Source: Liolophura sinensis (Eukaryota; Mollusca; Polyplacophora; Chitonida; Chitonidae). From it: 64,000 bases of DNA. The notes under the pieces were generated by a model, which did no database searches, was not told where the DNA came from, and saw only the letters and a program-made list of their open reading frames with translations. This document shows positions 38,400-50,600 of the stretch, piece after piece. The translations under genes and the position numbers were made by a program. Position 1 is the first letter of the stretch, and each line of letters starts with the position of its first letter. The DNA is taken from contig NW_027018146.1 in NCBI RefSeq assembly GCF_032854445.1, forward strand, positions 1 to 64,000, given 5' to 3'.

Positions 38400-41300
38400 A
38401 CACTGTCGTATGTACCATTGCGACTGGTCATTACTATATTCAACTTTTGACTATAAGTTATGTGCCCTTCGGTAGCACAGAAGACCTCAAATCTTTGGGC
38501 TAAGCCCATTTAACTCACCCAGCAATTGTCTTACTTCTAAGTCCAAGACAATCTCATTGTCTTTATCTACGTGTAGATAAACCAGACCATTTGTACATAA
38601 AAAACACAAGGTACTTGATACAGTCTGCTGTAAAAAGTACAACTGACAACAGACCTACATTAATAAGGTGCCAAAAGAAGCGGATTATAGCCAGGCATTG
38701 GCAGCTGTTGAAAAATTGCAAATTTCCCTGGTTTCCATGGAGTAAGAGCCGTTGCTGGGCACGTGATTATGACATCAATGATCATTCAATTGTCGCTACA
38801 GCCAAACGTATTGGTCGGAGAGCAACGCGGTTTCCACCATTCGATTTCTCGTCACAAAATACGTCGGATTAGCCTCTTACCAGCAGCACTGGAACAGTTT
38901 TTCCACTTTCGCATTTTTGCCTGGTCTTTTTGTGAATTGAAATCGGCTACACTGTACTATGTACCATCGCGACTGGTCATTACTATATTCAACTTTTGAC
39001 TATAAGTTATGTGCCCTTCGGTAGCCCAGAAGGCGTCAAATCTTTGGGCTAAGCCCATTTAACTCACCCAGCAATTGTCTTACTTCTAAGTCCAAGTCAA
39101 TCTCAATGTCTTTATCTACGTGTAGAAAAACCAGACCATTTGTACATAAAAAACACAAGGTACTTGATACAGTCTGCTGTAAAAAGTACAACTGACCACA
39201 GGCCCACATTAATAAGGTGCCAAAAGAAGCGGAATAGAGCCAGGCATCGGCAGCTGTTGAAAAATTGCAAATTTCCCTGGTTTCCATGGAGTAAGAGCCG
39301 TTGCTAGGCACGTGATTATGACATCAATGATCATTCAATTGTCGCTACAGCCAAAAGTCTTGGTCGGAGAGCAACGCGGTTTGCACCATTCGATTTCTCG
39401 TCACAAAATACGTCGTATTAGCCTCTTACCAGCAGCACTGGAACAGTTTTTCCACTTTTGCATTTTTGCCTGGTCTTTGTGTTAATTGAAATCGGCTACA
39501 CTGTACTATGTACCATCGCGACAGGTCATTACTATATTTAACTTTTGACTATAAGTTATGTGCCCTTCGGTAGCCCAGAAGACGTCAAATCTTTGGGCTA
39601 AGCCCATTTAACTCACCCAGCAATTGTCTTACTTCTAAGTCCAAGACAATCTCAATGTCTTTATCTACGTGTAGAAAAACCAGACCATTTGTACATATAA
39701 AACACAAGGTACTTGATACAGTCTGCTGTAAAAAGTACATCTGACCACAGGCCCACATTAATAAGGTGCCAAAAGATGCGGAATTGAGCCAGGCATCGGC
39801 AGCTGTTGAAAAATTGCAAATTTCCCTGGTTTCCATGGAGTAAGAGCCGTTGCTGGGCACGTGATTATGACATCAATGATCATTCAATTGTCGCTACAGC
39901 CAAAAGTATTGGTCGGAGAGCAACGCGGTTTGCACCATTCGATTTCTCGTCACAAAATACGTCGGATTAGCCTCTTACCAGCAACACTGGAACAGTTTTT
40001 CCACTTTTGCATTTTTGCCTGGTCTTTTTGTTAATTGAAATCGGCTACACTGTACTATGTACCATCGCGACTGGTCATTACTATGTTCAACTTTAGACTA
40101 TAAGTTATGTGCCCTTCGGTAGCCCAGAAGACGTCAAATGTTTGGGCTAAGCCCATTTAACTCACCCAGCAATTGTCTTACTTCTAAGTCCAAGACAATC
40201 TCAATGTCTTTATCTACGTGTAGAAAAACCAGACCATTTGTACATAAAAAACACAAGGTACTTGATACAGTCTGCTGTAAAAAGTACAACTGACCACAGG
40301 CCCACATTAATAAGGTGCCAAAAGAAGCGGAATAGAGCCAGGCATCGGCAGCTGTTGAAAAATTGCAAATTTCCCTGGTTTCCATGGAGTAAGAGCCGTT
40401 GCTAGGCACGTGATTATGACATCAATGATCATTCAATTGTCGCTACAGCCAAAAGTCTTGGTCGGAGAGCAACGCGGTTTGCACCATTCGATTTCTCGTC
40501 ACAAAATACGTCGTATTAGCCTCTTACCAGCAGCACTGGAACAGTTTTTCCACTTTTGCATTTTTGCCTGGTCTTTTTGTTAATTGAAATCGGCTACACT
40601 GTCGTATGTACCATTGCGACTGGTCATTACTATATTCAACTTTTGACTATAAGTTATGTGCCCTTCGGTAGCACAGAAGACCTCAAATCTTTGGGCTAAG
40701 CCCATTTAACTCACCCAGCAATTGTCTTACTTCTAAGTCCAAGACAATCTCATTGTCTTTATCTACGTGTAGATAAACCAGACCATTTGTACATAAAAAA
40801 CACAAGGTACTTGATACAGTCTGCTGTAAAAAGTACAACTGACAACAGACCTACATTAATAAGGTGCCAAAAGAAGCGGATTAGAGCCAGGCATCGGCAG
40901 CTGTTGAAAAATTGCAAATTTCCCTGGTTTCCATGGAGTAAGAGCCGTTGCTGGGCACGTGATTATGACATCAGTGATCATTCAATTGTCGCTACAGCCA
41001 AACGTATTGGTCGGAGAGCAACGCGGTTTCCACCATTCGATTTCTCGTCACAAAATACGTCGGATTAGTCTCTTACCAGCAGCACTGGAACAGTTTTTCC
41101 ACTTTTGCATTTTTGCCTGGTCTTTTTGTGAATTGAAATCGGCTACACTGTACTATGTACCATCGCGACTGGTCATTACTATATTCAACTTTTGACTATA
41201 AGTTATGTGCCCTTCGGTAGCCCAGAAGGCGTCAAATCTTTGGGCTAAGCCCATTTAACTCACCCAGCAATTGTCTTACTTCTAAGTCCAAGTCAATCTC

Positions 41301-42770
41301 AATGTCTTTATCTACGTGTAGAAAAACCAGACCATTTGTACATAAAAAACACAAGGTACTTGATACAGTCTGCTGTAAAAAGTACAACTGACCACAGGCC
41401 CACATTAATAAGGTGCCAAAAGAAGCGGAATAGAGCCAGGCATCGGCAGCTGTTGAAAAATTGCAAATTTCCCTGGTTTCCATGGAGTAAGAGCCGTTGC
41501 TAGGCACGTGATTATGACATCAATGATCATTCAATTGTCGCTACAGCCAAAAGTCTTGGTCGGAGAGCAACGCGGTTTGCACCATTCGATTTCTCGTCAC
41601 AAAATACGTCGTATTAGCCTCTTACCAGCAGCACTGGAACAGTTTTTCCACTTTTGCATTTTTGCCTGGTCTTTGTGTTAATTGAAATCGGCTACACTGT
41701 ACTATGTACCATCGCGACAGGTCATTACTATATTTAACTTTTGACTATAAGTTATGTGCCCTTCGGTAGCCCAGAAGACGTCAAATCTTTGGGCTAAGCC
41801 CATTTAACTCACCCAGCAATTGTCTTACTTCTAAGTCCAAGACAATCTCAATGTCTTTATCTACGTGTAGAAAAACCAGACCATTTGTACATATAAAACA
41901 CAAGGTACTTGATACAGTCTGCTGTAAAAAGTACATCTGACCACAGGCCCACATTAATAAGGTGCCAAAAGATGCGGAATTGATCCAGGCATCGGCAGCT
42001 GTTGAAAAATTGCAAATTTCCCTGGTTTCCATGGAGTAAGAGCCGTTGCTGGGCACGTGATTATGACATCAATGATCATTCAATTGTCGCTACAGCCAAA
42101 AGTATTGGTCGGAGAGCAACGCGGTTTGCACCATTCGATTTCTCGTCACAAAATACGTCGGATTAGCCTCTTACCAGCAACACTGGAACAGTTTTTCCAC
42201 TTTTGCATTTTTGCCTGGTCTTTTTGTTAATTGAAATCGGCTACACTGTACTATGTACCATCGCGACTGATCATTACTATGTTCAACTTTAGACTATAAG
42301 TTATGTGCCCTTCGGTAGCCCAGAAGACGTCAAATGTTTGGGCTAAGCCCATTTAACTCACCCAGCAATTGTCTTACTTCTAAGTCCAAGACAATCTCAA
42401 TGTCTTTATCTACGTGTAGAAAAACCAGACCATTTGTACATAAAAAACACAAGGTACTTGATACAGTCTGCTGTAAAAAGTACAACTGACCACAGGCCCA
42501 CATGAATAAGGTGCCAAAAGAAGCGGAATAGAGCCAGGCATCGGCAGCTGTTGAAAAATTGCAAATTTCCCTGGTTTCCATGGAGTAAGAGCCGTTGCTA
42601 GGCACGTGATTATGACATCAATGATCATTCAATTGTCGCTACAGCCAAAAGTCTTGGTCGGAGAGCAACGCGGTTTGCACCATTCGATTTCTCGTCACAA
42701 AATACGTCGTATTAGCCTCTTACCAGCAGCACTGGAACAGTTTTTCCACTTTTGCATTTTTGCCTGGTCT
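38400..42770. repeat. Four-monomer tandem duplication (2,196 bp x2)
   Basis: About 38,400-40,570 matches about 40,596-42,766 at an offset of exactly 2,196 bp. Shared rare states include AAGTCAATCTC (39,094; 41,290) and CTATGTTCAACTTTAGAC (40,081; 42,277). Differences include GGCATTGGC versus GGCATCGGC, GATTATAGCC versus GATTAGAGCC, and TTTCGCATTT versus TTTTGCATTT, so this duplication is older than the adjacent 2,747-bp one. Confidence 0.85.
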
Positions 42771-45351
42771 TTGTGTTAATTGAAATCGGCTACACTGTAC
42801 TATGTACCATCGCGACAGGCCATTACTATATTTAACTTTTGACTATAAGTTATGTGCCCTTCGGTAGCCCAGAAGACCTCAAATCTTTGGGCTAAGCGCA
42901 TTTAACTCACCCAGCAATTGTCTTACTTCTAAGTCCAAGACAATCTCAATGTCTTTATCTACGTGTAAAAAAACCAGACCATTTGTACATATAAAAACAC
43001 AAGGTACTTGATACAGTCTGCTGTAAAAAGTACAACTGACCACAGACCCACATTACTAAGGTGCCAAAAGATGCGGAATTGAGCCAGGCATCGGCAGCTG
43101 TTGAAAAATTGCAAATTTCCCTGGTTTCCATGGAGTAAGAGCCGTTGCTGGGCACGTGATTATGACATCAATGATCATTGATTTGTAGCTACAGCCAAAA
43201 GTATTGGTCGGAGAGCAACGCGGTTTGCACCATTCGATTTCTCGTCACAAAATACGTCGGATTAGCCTCTTACCAGCAGCACTGGAACAGTTTTTCCACT
43301 TTTGCATTTTTGCCTGGTCTTTTTGTTAATTGAAATCGGCTACACTGTACTATGTACCATCGCGACTGGTCATTACTATATTCAACTTTTGACTATAAGT
43401 TATGTGCCCTTCGGTAGCCCAGAAGACGTCAAATCTTTGGGCTAAGCCCATTTAACTCACCCAGCAATTGTCTTACTTCTAAGTCCAAGACAATCTCAAT
43501 GTCTTTATCTACGTGTAGAAAAACCAGACCATTTGTACATAAAAAACACAAGGTACTTGATACAGTCTGCTGTAAAAAGTACAACTGACCACAGGCCCAC
43601 AATTATAAGGTGCCAAAAGAAGCGGAATTGAGCCAGGCATCGGCAGCAGTTGAAAAATTGCAAATTTCCCTGGTTTCCATGGAGTAAGAGCCGTTGCTGG
43701 GCACGTGATTATGACATCAATGATCATTCAATTGTCGCTACAGCCAAACGTATTGGTCGGAGAGCAACGCGGTTTGCACCATTCGATTTCTCGTCACAAA
43801 ATACGTCGGATAAGTCTCTTACCAGCAGCACTGGAAGAGTTTTTCCACTTTTGCATTTTTGCCTGGTCTTTTTGTTAATTGAAATCGGCTACACTGTCGT
43901 ATGTACCATTGCGACTGGTCATTACTATATTCAACTTTTGACTATAAGTTATGTGCCCTTCGGTAGCACAGAAGACCTCAAATCTTTGGGCTAAGCCCAT
44001 TTAACTCACCCAGCAATTGTCTTACTTCTAAGTCCAAGACAATCTCATTGTCTTTATCTACGTGTAGATAAACCAGACCATTTGTACATAAAAAACACAA
44101 GGTACTTGATACAGTCTGCTGTAAAAAGTACAACTGACAACAGACCTACATTAAAAAGGTGCCAAAAAAAGCGGAATAGAGCCAGGCATCGGCAGCTGTT
44201 GAAAAATTGCAAATTTCCCTGGTTTCCATGGAGTAAGAGCCGTTGCTGGGCACGTGATTATGACATCAATGATCATTCAATTGTCGCTACAGCCAAACGT
44301 ATTGGTCGGAGAGCAACGCGGTTTCCACCATTCGATTTCTCGTCACAAAATACGTCGGATTAGTCTCTTACCAGCAGCACTGGAACAGTTTTTCCACTTT
44401 TGCATTTTTGCCTGGTCTTTTTGTGAATTGAAATCGGCTACACTGTACTATGTACCATCGCGACTGGTCATTAATATATTCAACTTTTGACTATAAGTTA
44501 TGTGCCCTTCGGTAGCCCAGAAGGCGTCAAATCTTTGGGCTAAGCCCATTTAACTCACCCAGCAATTGTCTTACTTCTAAGTCCAAGACAATCTCAATGT
44601 CTTTATCTACGTGTAGAAAAACCAGACCATTTGTACATAAAAAACACAAGGTACTTGATACAGTCTGCTGTAAAAAGTACAACTGACCACAGGCCCACAT
44701 TAATAAGGTGCCAAAAGATGCGGAATTGAGCCAGGCATCGGCAGCGGTTGCAAAATTGCAAATTTCCCTTTTTTACATGGAGTAAGAGCCGTTGCTGGGC
44801 ACGTGATTATGACATCAATGATCATTCAATTGTCGCTACAGCCAAACGTATTGGTCGGAGAGCAACGCGGTTTGCACCATTCGATTTCTCGTCACAAAAC
44901 ACATCGGATTAGCCTCTTACCAGCAACACTGGAACAGTTTTTCCACTTTTGCATTTTTGCCTGGTCTTTTTGTTAATTGAAATCGGCTACACTGTACTAT
45001 GTACCATCGCGACTGGTCATTACTATATTCAACTTTTGACTATAAGTTATGTACCCTTCGATGGCCCAGAAGACGTCAAATCTTTGGGCTAAGCGCATTT
45101 AACTCACCCAGCAATTGTCTTACTTCTAAGTCCAAGACAATCTCAATGTCTTTATCTACGTGTAGAAAAATCCACACCTTATGTACATAAAAATCACAAG
45201 GTACTTGATACAGTCTGCTGTAAAAAGTACAACTGACCACAGACACACATTATTAAGGTGCCAAAAGATGCGGAATTGAGCCAGGCATCGGCAGCTGTTG
45301 AAAAATTGCAAATTTCCCTGGTTTCCATGGAGTAAGAGCCGTTGCTGGGCA
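42605..45351. repeat. Five-monomer tandem duplication, copy 1 (2,747 bp)
   Basis: Copy 1 of a near-perfect tandem duplication. Rare states recur exactly 2,747 bp downstream: GCGACAGGCC, GATTTGTAGC, CCCACAATTATAAGG, CATTAATATATTC, GGCAGCGGTTGC, GTTATGTACCCTTCGATGG and CACACCTTATG. I found no difference at the markers I compared. The left junction lies between the CTAGGCACG state (42,598) and the AAAGTCTTGG state (42,650), so edges are uncertain by about 50 bp. It ends with a single B-type segment (44,900-45,350). Confidence 0.9.
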
Positions 45352-48098
45352 CGTGATTATGACATCAATGATCATTCAATTGTCGCTACAGCCAAAAGTC
45401 TTGGTCGGAGAGCAACGCGGTTTGCACCATTCGATTTCTCGTCACAAAATACGTCGTATTAGCCTCTTACCAGCAGCACTGGAACAGTTTTTCCACTTTT
45501 GCATTTTTGCCTGGTCTTTGTGTTAATTGAAATCGGCTACACTGTACTATGTACCATCGCGACAGGCCATTACTATATTTAACTTTTGACTATAAGTTAT
45601 GTGCCCTTCGGTAGCCCAGAAGACCTCAAATCTTTGGGCTAAGCGCATTTAACTCACCCAGCAATTGTCTTACTTCTAAGTCCAAGACAATCTCAATGTC
45701 TTTATCTACGTGTAAAAAAACCAGACCATTTGTACATATAAAAACACAAGGTACTTGATACAGTCTGCTGTAAAAAGTACAACTGACCACAGACCCACAT
45801 TACTAAGGTGCCAAAAGATGCGGAATTGAGCCAGGCATCGGCAGCTGTTGAAAAATTGCAAATTTCCCTGGTTTCCATGGAGTAAGAGCCGTTGCTGGGC
45901 ACGTGATTATGACATCAATGATCATTGATTTGTAGCTACAGCCAAAAGTATTGGTCGGAGAGCAACGCGGTTTGCACCATTCGATTTCTCGTCACAAAAT
46001 ACGTCGGATTAGCCTCTTACCAGCAGCACTGGAACAGTTTTTCCACTTTTGCATTTTTGCCTGGTCTTTTTGTTAATTGAAATCGGCTACACTGTACTAT
46101 GTACCATCGCGACTGGTCATTACTATATTCAACTTTTGACTATAAGTTATGTGCCCTTCGGTAGCCCAGAAGACGTCAAATCTTTGGGCTAAGCCCATTT
46201 AACTCACCCAGCAATTGTCTTACTTCTAAGTCCAAGACAATCTCAATGTCTTTATCTACGTGTAGAAAAACCAGACCATTTGTACATAAAAAACACAAGG
46301 TACTTGATACAGTCTGCTGTAAAAAGTACAACTGACCACAGGCCCACAATTATAAGGTGCCAAAAGAAGCGGAATTGAGCCAGGCATCGGCAGCAGTTGA
46401 AAAATTGCAAATTTCCCTGGTTTCCATGGAGTAAGAGCCGTTGCTGGGCACGTGATTATGACATCAATGATCATTCAATTGTCGCTACAGCCAAACGTAT
46501 TGGTCGGAGAGCAACGCGGTTTGCACCATTCGATTTCTCGTCACAAAATACGTCGGATAAGTCTCTTACCAGCAGCACTGGAAGAGTTTTTCCACTTTTG
46601 CATTTTTGCCTGGTCTTTTTGTTAATTGAAATCGGCTACACTGTCGTATGTACCATTGCGACTGGTCATTACTATATTCAACTTTTGACTATAAGTTATG
46701 TGCCCTTCGGTAGCACAGAAGACCTCAAATCTTTGGGCTAAGCCCATTTAACTCACCCAGCAATTGTCTTACTTCTAAGTCCAAGACAATCTCATTGTCT
46801 TTATCTACGTGTAGATAAACCAGACCATTTGTACATAAAAAACACAAGGTACTTGATACAGTCTGCTGTAAAAAGTACAACTGACAACAGACCTACATTA
46901 AAAAGGTGCCAAAAAAAGCGGAATAGAGCCAGGCATCGGCAGCTGTTGAAAAATTGCAAATTTCCCTGGTTTCCATGGAGTAAGAGCCGTTGCTGGGCAC
47001 GTGATTATGACATCAATGATCATTCAATTGTCGCTACAGCCAAACGTATTGGTCGGAGAGCAACGCGGTTTCCACCATTCGATTTCTCGTCACAAAATAC
47101 GTCGGATTAGTCTCTTACCAGCAGCACTGGAACAGTTTTTCCACTTTTGCATTTTTGCCTGGTCTTTTTGTGAATTGAAATCGGCTACACTGTACTATGT
47201 ACCATCGCGACTGGTCATTAATATATTCAACTTTTGACTATAAGTTATGTGCCCTTCGGTAGCCCAGAAGGCGTCAAATCTTTGGGCTAAGCCCATTTAA
47301 CTCACCCAGCAATTGTCTTACTTCTAAGTCCAAGACAATCTCAATGTCTTTATCTACGTGTAGAAAAACCAGACCATTTGTACATAAAAAACACAAGGTA
47401 CTTGATACAGTCTGCTGTAAAAAGTACAACTGACCACAGGCCCACATTAATAAGGTGCCAAAAGATGCGGAATTGAGCCAGGCATCGGCAGCGGTTGCAA
47501 AATTGCAAATTTCCCTTTTTTACATGGAGTAAGAGCCGTTGCTGGGCACGTGATTATGACATCAATGATCATTCAATTGTCGCTACAGCCAAACGTATTG
47601 GTCGGAGAGCAACGCGGTTTGCACCATTCGATTTCTCGTCACAAAACACATCGGATTAGCCTCTTACCAGCAACACTGGAACAGTTTTTCCACTTTTGCA
47701 TTTTTGCCTGGTCTTTTTGTTAATTGAAATCGGCTACACTGTACTATGTACCATCGCGACTGGTCATTACTATATTCAACTTTTGACTATAAGTTATGTA
47801 CCCTTCGATGGCCCAGAAGACGTCAAATCTTTGGGCTAAGCGCATTTAACTCACCCAGCAATTGTCTTACTTCTAAGTCCAAGACAATCTCAATGTCTTT
47901 ATCTACGTGTAGAAAAATCCACACCTTATGTACATAAAAATCACAAGGTACTTGATACAGTCTGCTGTAAAAAGTACAACTGACCACAGACACACATTAT
48001 TAAGGTGCCAAAAGATGCGGAATTGAGCCAGGCATCGGCAGCTGTTGAAAAATTGCAAATTTCCCTGGTTTCCATGGAGTAAGAGCCGTTGCTGGGCA
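45352..48098. repeat. Five-monomer tandem duplication, copy 2 (2,747 bp)
   Basis: Second copy, carrying the same rare states as copy 1. Homology ends between 48,099 and 48,148, where this copy reads AAGTATTGG and the equivalent place after copy 1 reads AAGTCTTGG. After copy 2 the B-type sequence continues without interruption to about 50,600, whereas after copy 1 it returns to A type. Copy 2 therefore keeps the original junction with the B block. Confidence 0.9.
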
Positions 48099-50600
48099 CG
48101 TGATTATGACATCAATGATCATTCAATTGTCGCTACAGCCAAAAGTATTGGTCGGAGAGCAACGCGGTTTGCACCATTCGATTTCTCGTCACAAAATACG
48201 TCGGATTAGCCTCTTACCAGCAGCACTGGAAGAGTTTTTCCACTTTTGCATTTTTGCCTGGTCTTTTTGCTAATTGAAATCGGCTACACTGTACTATGTA
48301 CCATCGCGACTGGTCATTACTATATTCAACTTTTGACCATAAGTTATGTGCCCTTCGGTAGCCCAGAAGACCTCAAATCTTTTAACTAAGCCCATTTAAC
48401 TCACCCAGCAATTGTCTTACTTCTTAGTCGAAGACAATCTCAATGTGTTTATTTACGTGTAGAAAAACCACACCATTTGTACATAAAAATCACAAGGTAC
48501 TTGATACAGTCTGCTGTTAAAAGTACAACTGACCGCAGACCCACATGAATAAGGTGCCTAAAGATGCGGAATTGAGCCAGGCATCGGCAGCTGTTGAAAA
48601 ATTGCAAATTTCCCTGGTTTCCATGGAGTAAGAGCCGTTGCTGGGCACGTGATTATGACATAAATAATCATTCAATTGTCACTACAGCCAAAAGTATTGG
48701 TCGGAGAGCAACGCGGTTTGCATCATTCGATTTCTCGGCACAAAATACGTCGGATTAGCCTCTTACCAGCAACACTGGAACATTTTTTCCACTTTTGCAT
48801 TTTTGCCTGGTCTTTTTGTTAATTGAAATCGGCTACACTGTACTATGTGCCTTCACGACTGGTTATTACTATATTCAACTTTTGACTATAAGTTATGTGC
48901 CCTTCGGTAGCCCAGAAGACGTCAAATGTTTGGGCTAAGCGCATTTAACTCACCCAGCAATTGTCTTACTTCTAAGTGCAAGACAATCTCAATGTCTTTA
49001 TCCACGTGTAGAAAAACCACACCATTTGTACATAAAATCACAAGGTACTTGATACAGTCTGCTGTAAAAAGTACAACTGACCACAGACCCACATGAATAA
49101 GGTGCCAAAAGATGGGGGATTGAGCCAGGCATCGGCAGCTGTTGAAAAATTGCAAATTTCACTGGTTTCCATGGAGTAAGAGCCGTCACTGGGCACGTGA
49201 TTATGACATCAATGATCATTCAATTGTCACTACAGCCAAACGTATTGGTCGGAGACAAACACGGTTTCCACTATTCGATTTCTCGTCACAAAATACGTCG
49301 GATTAGCCTCTTACCAGCAACACTGGAACATTTTTTCCACTTTTGCATTTTTGCCTGGTCTTTTTGTTAATTGAAATCGGCTACACTGTACTATGTACCA
49401 TCGCGACTGGTCATTACTATATTCAACTTTTGACTATAAGTTAGGTGCCCTTCGGTAGCCCAGAAGACCTCAAATCTTTTAACTAAGCCCATTTAACTCA
49501 CCCAGCAATTGTCTTACTTCTAAGTCGAAGACAATCTCAATGTCTTTATCTACGTGTAGAAAAACCACACCATTTGTACATAAAAAACACTAGGTACTTG
49601 ATACAGTCTGCTGTAAAAGGTACAACTAAACACTGACCCACATTTATAAAGTGCCAAAAGATGTGGAATTGAGCCAGGCATCGGCAGCTGTTGAAAAATT
49701 GCAAATTTCCCTGGTTTCCATGGAGTAAGAACCGTTGCTGGTCATGTGATTATGACATCAATGATCATTGAATTGTCGCTACAGCCAAAAGTATTGGTCG
49801 GAGAGCAACGCGGTTTGCACCATTCGATTTCTCGTCACAAAATACGTCGGATTAGCCTCTTGCCAGCAGCTCTGGAACAGTTTTTTTACCTTTGCATTTT
49901 TGCCTGGTCTTTTTGTTAATTGAAATCGGCTACACTGTACTATGTACCATCGCGACTGGTCATTACTATATTCAACTTTTGACTATAAGTTATGTGCCCT
50001 TCGGTAGCCCAGAAGACGTCAAATCTTTGGGCTAAGCGCATTTAACTCACCCAGCAATTGTCTTACTTCTAAGTTCAAGACAATCTCAATGTCTTTATTT
50101 ACGTGTAGAAAAACCACACCTTTTGTACATAAAAATCACAAGGTACTTGATACAGTCTGCTGTAAAAAGTACAACTGACCACAGACCCACATTAATAAGG
50201 TGCCAAAAGATGCGGAATTGAGCCAGGCATCGGCAGCTGTTGAAAATGTGCAAATTTCCCTGGTTTCCATGGAGTAAGAGCCGTTGCTGGGCACGTGATT
50301 ATGACATATATGATCATTCAATTGTCACTACAGCCAAAAGTATTGGTCGGAGACAAACACGGTTTGCACCATTCGATTTCTCGGCACAAAATACGTCGGA
50401 TTAGCCTCTTAGCAGCAGCACTGGAACAGTTTTTCCACTTTTGCATTTTTGCCTGGTCTTTTTGTTAATGGAAATCGGCTACACTGTACTATGTACCATC
50501 ACGACTGGTCATTACTATATTCACCTTTTGACTATAAGTTATGTGCCCTTCGGTAGCCCAGAAGACGTCAAATCTTTTAACTAAGCCCATTTAACTCACC
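47645..50600. repeat. Subfamily B block 3
   Basis: About 5.5 B monomers in the same type order as 7,500-10,450 and 13,000-15,960: ATTCGATGGCCC type, CTTTTAACTAAG with GACCGCAG type, an extra GATGGGGGATTG type at about 48,892, then the CACTAGGTAC/TAAAAGGTAC type (about 49,443) and the GAAAATGTGC type. It is thus a third, rearranged relative of the 10-monomer duplication. It returns to A type between CTTTTAACTAAG (50,575) and the TTCCAAGTCC marker (50,616). Confidence 0.8.

Larger units (their letters stand above)
17346..44899. repeat. Subfamily A block 2 (main A domain)
   Basis: About 50 A-type monomers without a B block. The section 17.6-21.4 kb has a loose order of A types. The section 21.4-27.1 kb has a 7-monomer period over four monomer types: the ATATAAAACAC, AATAATGCGG, TCTTTTTGCTAAG and GTAGCACAG types recur 3,844-3,846 bp apart. 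The section 29.7-43 kb has 4-monomer units, marked by GTAGCACAG units at 30,235, 32,433 and 34,630, then 38,475 and 40,671. Confidence 0.85.
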
